Assembly: GCA_963602445.1 (NCBI GenBank)
Contig: CAVCIY010000046.1
Location: 1 to 17,381, forward strand
DNA: 17,381 nt
Reading direction: 5' to 3'
From: Alangreenwoodia sp963602445
GTDB taxonomy: Bacteria > Bacillota > Clostridia > Peptostreptococcales > Anaerovoracaceae
The translations under genes and the position numbers were made by a program. The notes under the pieces are model-generated. The model ran no database searches. It saw nothing but the letters and a program-made list of their open reading frames with translations, and was not told the DNA's origin. This document shows positions 14,364 through 17,381 of the stretch, piece by piece. Position 1 is the stretch's first letter. Each line of letters begins with the position of its first letter.

Positions 14364-15917
14364 TCAAAATTCCAATGACTTTGGTGTTCTTGGGAATGGT
14401 ATGACATCGCGGATATTTGAAACGCCCGTCATATACATGACCATCCTGTCAAATCCAAGTCCAAATCCAGAGTGCTTCACACCGCCGAATCTTCTCAAAT
14501 CAAGATACCACTCATATCCCTTTTCCTCAATACCAATCTCTGCCATTCTTTCCTTAAGGACATCAATTCTCTCCTCACGCTGGCTTCCTCCGACGATCTC
14601 GCCAATTCCCGGCGCAAGAAGATCAGCTGCGGCAACAGTCTTTCCGTCATCATTCATACGCATATAAAATGCTTTTATTTCTTTCGGATAATCTGTTACA
14701 AAAACCGGCTTCTTATACACTTCGTCAGCCAAATAACGCTCATGCTCGGTTTGAAGATCTACACCCCATTTTACCGGGTACGAGAATTTTTTGCCGGATT
14801 TCTGCAATATCTCAACCGCCTGAGTATAAGTAATTCTTGCAAAATCCGAGTCAACTATATTTTCGAGCCGTTCCTTAATCCCACTGCTCACAAAAGAATT
14901 CAGAAAATCAATCTCTTCACTTGCATTTTCAAGAACATATGCAACTATATATCTTATCATATCCTCAGCGAGATCCATATCATCATTTAAGTCTGAAAAG
15001 GCAAATTCAGGTTCAACCATCCAGAATTCCGAGGCATGACGTGCTGTATTTGAATTTTCAGCTCTAAAGGTAGGTCCAAAAGTATAAACCTTTCCAAATG
15101 CAAGAGCATATGCTTCGGCCTCAAGCTGCCCGCTTACAGTAAGCGATGCCCTTTTTCCGAAAAAATCATCCGCAAAACCCGCACCGTTCGACGGAATTGC
15201 AGACGATGAAGCTGCAGGCGACAGAGTCGTAACGGTAAACATTTCACCCGCACCCTCTGCGTCACTGCCGGTGATAATAGGAGTGTGGACGTATACGAAT
15301 CCTCTTTCCCTGAAAAAGTTATGGATTGCATAAGCCGTCAGGGATCTCACCCTAAAAACAGCGGAAAACATATTTGTTCTTGGTCTAAGATGCGCTATTT
15401 CCCTGAGAAATTCCACACTGTGTCTCTTTTTTTGCAAAGGATATGAAGCATCGGACAAAGCTTCCACGACAATATTTTCCGCTTGAATTTCAAATGGCTG
15501 AGCCGCATCCGGGGTAAGCCTAAGGTTTCCCGACACGCTTACGGCACTTCCCGTAAGAAGCTTCGAAATCTCGTCAAAATTGTTCAGATATTTTTCCTCA
15601 TAAACGACCTGAACAGACTTAAAATATGTTCCGTCATTTATCTCAAGAAAACCAAATGCCTTTGAATTTCTGTTTGTCCTCACCCATCCGTGAATCTTTA
15701 CGAAAATATCATCATCCTTGCCGTGTTCAGACGATTCTCCATCCCCACAGCTTTCACTGCGTTCAGCTGATTTGCCGCATTGGATGCTTTCGCCGCGTTC
15801 AGCTGATTCGCCGCATTCGGTATGTTTGGCATTTTCGGTATTTCTTTTGAAAAACTCCCGATTTTCATCCAAATTATCATTATTTTTATATAAATCAAAC
15901 AATCTTTTTATATCCAT
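14364..15917 (-). CDS. asnS: Asparaginyl-tRNA synthetase
   Basis: This class IIb synthetase charges tRNA-Asn. The OB-fold anticodon domain starts at about residue 71 (IFVKIHGWVRTNRNSKAFGF). The catalytic domain has motif 2 in FRAENSNTARHASEFWMVEPE (about 284-304) and motif 3 GFGLGFDRMVM at 484-494. The NTARH-to-EPEFAF segment is typical of AsnS, not AspS. At 517 residues it is about 50 longer than usual. The excess is an N-terminal insert (about residues 12-69) between the first helix and the OB fold, containing a 12-residue repeat. The ATG follows AAGGAG. No strong promoter was found; a TTGCAG/TAAAAT pair next to it would leave almost no leader and is doubtful. Confidence 0.96.
   Translation of the reverse strand: MDIKRLFDLYKNNDNLDENREFFKRNTENAKHTECGESAERGESIQCGKSAERSESCGDGESSEHGKDDDIFVKIHGWVRTNRNSKAFGFLEINDGTYFKSVQVVYEEKYLNNFDEISKLLTGSAVSVSGNLRLTPDAAQPFEIQAENIVVEALSDASYPLQKKRHSVEFLREIAHLRPRTNMFSAVFRVRSLTAYAIHNFFRERGFVYVHTPIITGSDAEGAGEMFTVTTLSPAASSSAIPSNGAGFADDFFGKRASLTVSGQLEAEAYALAFGKVYTFGPTFRAENSNTARHASEFWMVEPEFAFSDLNDDMDLAEDMIRYIVAYVLENASEEIDFLNSFVSSGIKERLENIVDSDFARITYTQAVEILQKSGKKFSYPVKWGVDLQTEHERYLADEVYKKPVFVTDYPKEIKAFYMRMNDDGKTVAAADLLAPGIGEIVGGSQREERIDVLKERMAEIGIEEKGYEWYLDLRRFGGVKHSGFGLGFDRMVMYMTGVSNIRDVIPFPRTPKSLEF
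15711..15818 (-). repeat. 36-bp in-frame repeat in asnS
   Basis: Three 36-bp units encode ECGESAERGESI, QCGKSAERSESC and GDGESSEHGKDD (residues 34-69). The first two share ATGCGGC and AATCAGCTGAACGC at DNA level; the third is more diverged. The segment is hydrophilic, contains Cys, Ser, Glu and Lys and precedes the OB fold. Confidence 0.88.
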
Positions 15918-15942
15918 GAAAAACTCCTTATTTTACACGCAA

Positions 15943-16200
15943 GCCCGATAACTGCAAGCCCAATCCCCGCAAGCAGACACCCGAAAGCTCACTATCTGCA
16001 AGTTCATTATTCGTAAGCATGATATCTGTATGCTCGCATCTGCAGGCCCAAAACCCGCAAGCCGACACCCGAAAGCTCACTATCTGCAAGTTCATTATTC
16101 ATAAGCACAATATCTGTATGGCCGCATCTGCAGGACCGATCTCCGCAAGCCCTGCATTTGCAAACTTTAAGCCTGCAAGCTTTGCGTCGAACGCAAATAT
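15943..16200. repeat. Higher-order repeat in the yajC-asnS gap (88-bp units of ~14.7-bp subunits)
   Basis: Two 88-bp copies (15958-16045 and 16046-16133) differ at about 8 positions. Each is made of six related 14-15-bp subunits that on the minus strand begin CTTGCAG, CTTTCGG, CTTGCGG, CCTGCAG, CATACAG or CTTACGA. Further subunits flank both sides (15943-15957 and about 16134-16200). This occupies over half of the 460-bp gap. The remaining part (16201-16377) holds an inverted repeat near 16258-16288 (CGTAATC and GATTACG) but no gene or clear terminator. Confidence 0.88.
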
Positions 16201-16377
16201 GCAAACCTCTGCATGCACAAAAGCACCCCGTGCGTACCTCATAAGCCTTCCGTTCCGCCGTAATCGCAATAATGCAATAGTGATTACGCAAAACCGAGCT
16301 TTCAATGATGCATAGGATGCTTTTCATACTGCCCGATTGGCAGCAGATATGTCGATTGTAATAAAATTTCGGACTTC

Positions 16378-16821
16378 TTAAGCTTCTGTCTCTTCTTCAG
16401 CAGCAGCCTCTTCTGAGTCTTTCGCCTCCGCAGCAGCAGGCTCTTCCGTAACAGCCTCTTCAGCAGGATCTTCCTTCTTAGAGAGCTTCTTTATCTTCTT
16501 CTTCTTCTTCTCTTCCTCAGCCGGCTCTTCAACGACAGGAGCTGCAGCCTTTTCAGACTTTTTAGTGACCTCGCTTACGGCCCACTTCTTAAATTCCATC
16601 TTTGTCTTATCGCTTCCGCAATAAATAACGATAGTATCATCCTTTACAGCGAGAATCTTGCCTACAATACCGCCGATAGTAACGATTTCGTCTCCCGGCT
16701 GCAAGCTGCTTCTCATATCCTGAACCTGCTTGTCCTTCTTCTTCTGTGGTCTTATAAGAAGAAAATAAAATACCAAAATAATAAGTATCAGTGGTAAAAA
16801 TGATGCGAGACTTTGTGACAT
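16378..16821 (-). CDS. yajC: YajC, Sec translocon accessory subunit
   Basis: This is a small single-span membrane protein of the SecDF-YajC complex that assists protein export. It has a transmembrane segment at about 7-23, directly followed by the family signature RPQKKK at 24-29, and a soluble YajC fold at 42-85 (LQPGDEIVTIGGIVGKI onward). At 147 residues it is longer than the usual 85-110 because of a low-complexity Glu/Ala/Lys tail from about residue 88. The ATG follows AGGAGG with 7-nt spacing. secD and secF are not adjacent; asnS follows after a 460-bp repeat-rich gap. Its leader is the structured RNA element at 16845-17010. Confidence 0.95.
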   Translation of the reverse strand: MSQSLASFLPLILIILVFYFLLIRPQKKKDKQVQDMRSSLQPGDEIVTIGGIVGKILAVKDDTIVIYCGSDKTKMEFKKWAVSEVTKKSEKAAAPVVEEPAEEEKKKKKIKKLSKKEDPAEEAVTEEPAAAEAKDSEEAAAEEETEA

Positions 16822-16844
16822 GTCTTTTCCTCCTCAAAAAATAT

Positions 16845-17010
16845 AACGTAGCGCCAGATGACCCCCACTTCTGAAAGCGGCAGGTTTCATTCTCGAGTTT
16901 CAGTGTGGGTCATAATCCTCCGCTAAAATTCGAGCGGAGCTGCGCCCCCGCTGGCACTGTTTTAAACGTGTACACTACACTCTGATCCTGTGATTGCCAG
17001 AGGTCATCGT
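16845..17010 (-). ncRNA. Structured RNA between tRNA-Leu and yajC (class unknown)
   Basis: The minus-strand RNA can form a three-way junction: stem P1 AGTGCCAG (16951-16958) with CTGGCGCT (16850-16857), hairpin P2 CTCCGCT (16933-16939) with AGCGGAG (16918-16924), and P3 ATGACCCAC (16905-16913, continuing ACTGAAA) with GTGGGGGTCAT (16858-16868). A competing set is also complementary: GATGACC (17002-17008) with GGTCATC inside P3, CTGGCA (16995-17000) with TGCCAG of P1, and GCGGGG (16946-16951) with CTCCGC of P2. It could be a cis-acting leader of yajC or a 6S-like small RNA of about 165-180 nt. I do not recognise a named riboswitch class. No clear promoter of its own was found; it may derive from the tRNA transcript. 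Confidence 0.5.
16887..16913 (-). CDS. Possible 8-codon leader peptide in the structured RNA
   Basis: An ATG at 16913 opens a frame MTHTETRE followed by TGA at 16887, preceded by GCGGAGG with only 3 nt spacing. The GGAGG lies in the 3' arm of hairpin P2 and the ATG in the 5' arm of P3, so translation would depend on the fold. Nothing beyond position supports expression; it may be fortuitous. Confidence 0.2.
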   Translation of the reverse strand: MTHTETRE

Positions 17011-17047
17011 ATAGCTGCTTTTAGCCCTTATATCACATATATAATAA

Positions 17048-17134
17048 TGGTGCCGGCGATCGGGGTCGAACCGATACGGTGTTGCCACCACGGGATTTTG
17101 AGTCCCGCACGTCTGCCAATTCCATCACGCCGGC
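17048..17134 (-). tRNA. tRNA-Leu (anticodon CAA)
   Basis: The minus strand folds as a class II tRNA. The acceptor stem is GCCGGCG with CGCCGGC, discriminator A, and encoded CCA at 17048-17050. The anticodon loop CTCAAAA gives anticodon CAA (codon UUG), and a long variable arm (TGGTGGCAACACCG region) is present. The T arm is ATCGG-TTCGACC-CCGAT. G18G19 equivalents are in the D loop (TTGGCAGA). It is a single tRNA gene with a promoter 7-8 nt upstream of its 5' end. Confidence 0.97.
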
Positions 17135-17148
17135 ACATTTACTTGTTT

Positions 17149-17177
17149 ATTCTAACATAACGCACTGTAAAAAACAA
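17149..17177 (-). promoter_or_regulatory. Promoter for tRNA-Leu
   Basis: -35 TTGTTT (17172-17177) and -10 TAGAAT (17149-17154) have 17-bp spacing on the minus strand. The predicted start falls near 17142, just upstream of the tRNA 5' end. No terminator is seen between the tRNA and yajC, so the transcript may continue into the structured RNA. Confidence 0.75.
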
Positions 17178-17207
17178 CACAAAGTTTTTAATATATAAAT
17201 TTTCGCC

Positions 17208-17275
17208 TGTAAAATCTGCATAAAATTTACCTGAAAATTTACCTGAAATTTTACATGCATTCTTGCCTGAAATTC
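17208..17275. repeat. 12-bp tandem repeats upstream of tRNA-Leu
   Basis: On the minus strand the motif TTTCAGGTAAAT is repeated with a 12-bp period, flanked by degenerate copies (TTTCAGGCAAGA, TTTTACAGGCGA). It is an A+T-rich block ending about 30 bp upstream of the tRNA promoter. Confidence 0.6.
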
Positions 17276-17308
17276 CGACCGCAAAATCATGTCCAAAGCC
17301 TCTGGCCA

Positions 17309-17381
17309 GTCATATGAGGGAATCCGACGTCATATGGGGCAAATCCGACGTCATATGGGGCAAATCCGACGTCATATGGGG
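17309..17381. repeat. 21-bp tandem repeat at the right edge
   Basis: Units of exactly 21 bp lie at 17321-17341 and 17342-17362, with a partial one at 17363-17381 and a partial copy (agtcatatgaggg) at 17309-17320. Each unit contains two overlapping-distance palindromes, gacgtc and catatg, in gacgtcatatg. The complete copies are identical and the array continues past the window, so its full length and the gene on its far side are unknown. Confidence 0.9.

Noticed and set aside
15923..15950. Promoter TTGCAG/TAAAAT directly before asnS
   Set aside because: The transcript would start at or inside the ribosome binding site, and TTGCAG is simply the repeat motif of this gap.
16007..16327. Minus-strand 106-codon open frame in the yajC-asnS gap
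   Set aside because: It reads through the 88-bp repeats, is rich in Cys and Arg, has no ribosome binding site and resembles no family.
16834..16857. Intrinsic terminator before yajC
   Set aside because: A T-run follows the P1 stem, but about eight other bases separate them and the run abuts the yajC ribosome binding site.
16845..17010. Known riboswitch classes (TPP, SAM, FMN, glycine, lysine, ZTP, THF, guanidine) or T-box
   Set aside because: None of the conserved core motifs I know for these classes is present in the element.

Overview
The window looks like a chromosomal housekeeping segment from an anaerobic member of the Bacillota (Clostridia). The evidence is the order tig-clpP-clpX-lon-ysxC, strong GGAGG-type ribosome binding sites, moderate G+C, a PduL-type phosphotransacetylase and a YkvA/DUF1232 protein. 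Genus cannot be fixed from the sequence alone. Every gene I accept is on the minus strand, so transcription runs from right (17.1 kb) to left (0.1 kb).

Layout in transcription order. (1) 17149-17048: a sigma-A-like promoter and a tRNA-Leu(CAA) with encoded CCA, preceded by short tandem repeats at the window edge. (2) 17010-16845: a strongly structured, possibly bistable RNA leader, then yajC (Sec accessory protein). (3) asnS, a HAD phosphatase, a membrane-anchored YkuE-like metallophosphoesterase, a GME-fold-like protein, an Elp3-like radical SAM enzyme and, behind two good promoters, a CYTH-domain triphosphate-tunnel protein. (4) A perfect-spacing promoter at 8999-9027 opens the protein quality-control block: trigger factor, ClpP, ClpX, Lon. 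The ribosome-assembly GTPase YsxC/EngB, a small DUF1232 membrane protein, hypoxanthine phosphoribosyltransferase and a PduL-type phosphate acyltransferase follow. The first part of this block acts in nascent-chain folding and ATP-dependent proteolysis; the end is purine salvage and acyl-phosphate/CoA metabolism.

The most unusual property is not a gene. Most intergenic gaps hold a tandem repeat array whose unit differs from gap to gap (10, 14, 16-17, 18, 19, 28, 32, 33 and 88 bp). In several cases the first unit lies on the last codons and stop codon of the upstream gene, as if the array grew outward from the gene's 3' end (hpt, lon, clpX, the CYTH gene, the radical SAM gene; more weakly the HAD gene and pduL). 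The same tendency appears inside conserved enzymes as in-frame repeats with units that are multiples of three: Lon (18 bp), AsnS (36 bp), the radical SAM enzyme (30 bp), the GME-like protein (15 and 30 bp). No phage, transposase, CRISPR array or defence gene was seen.
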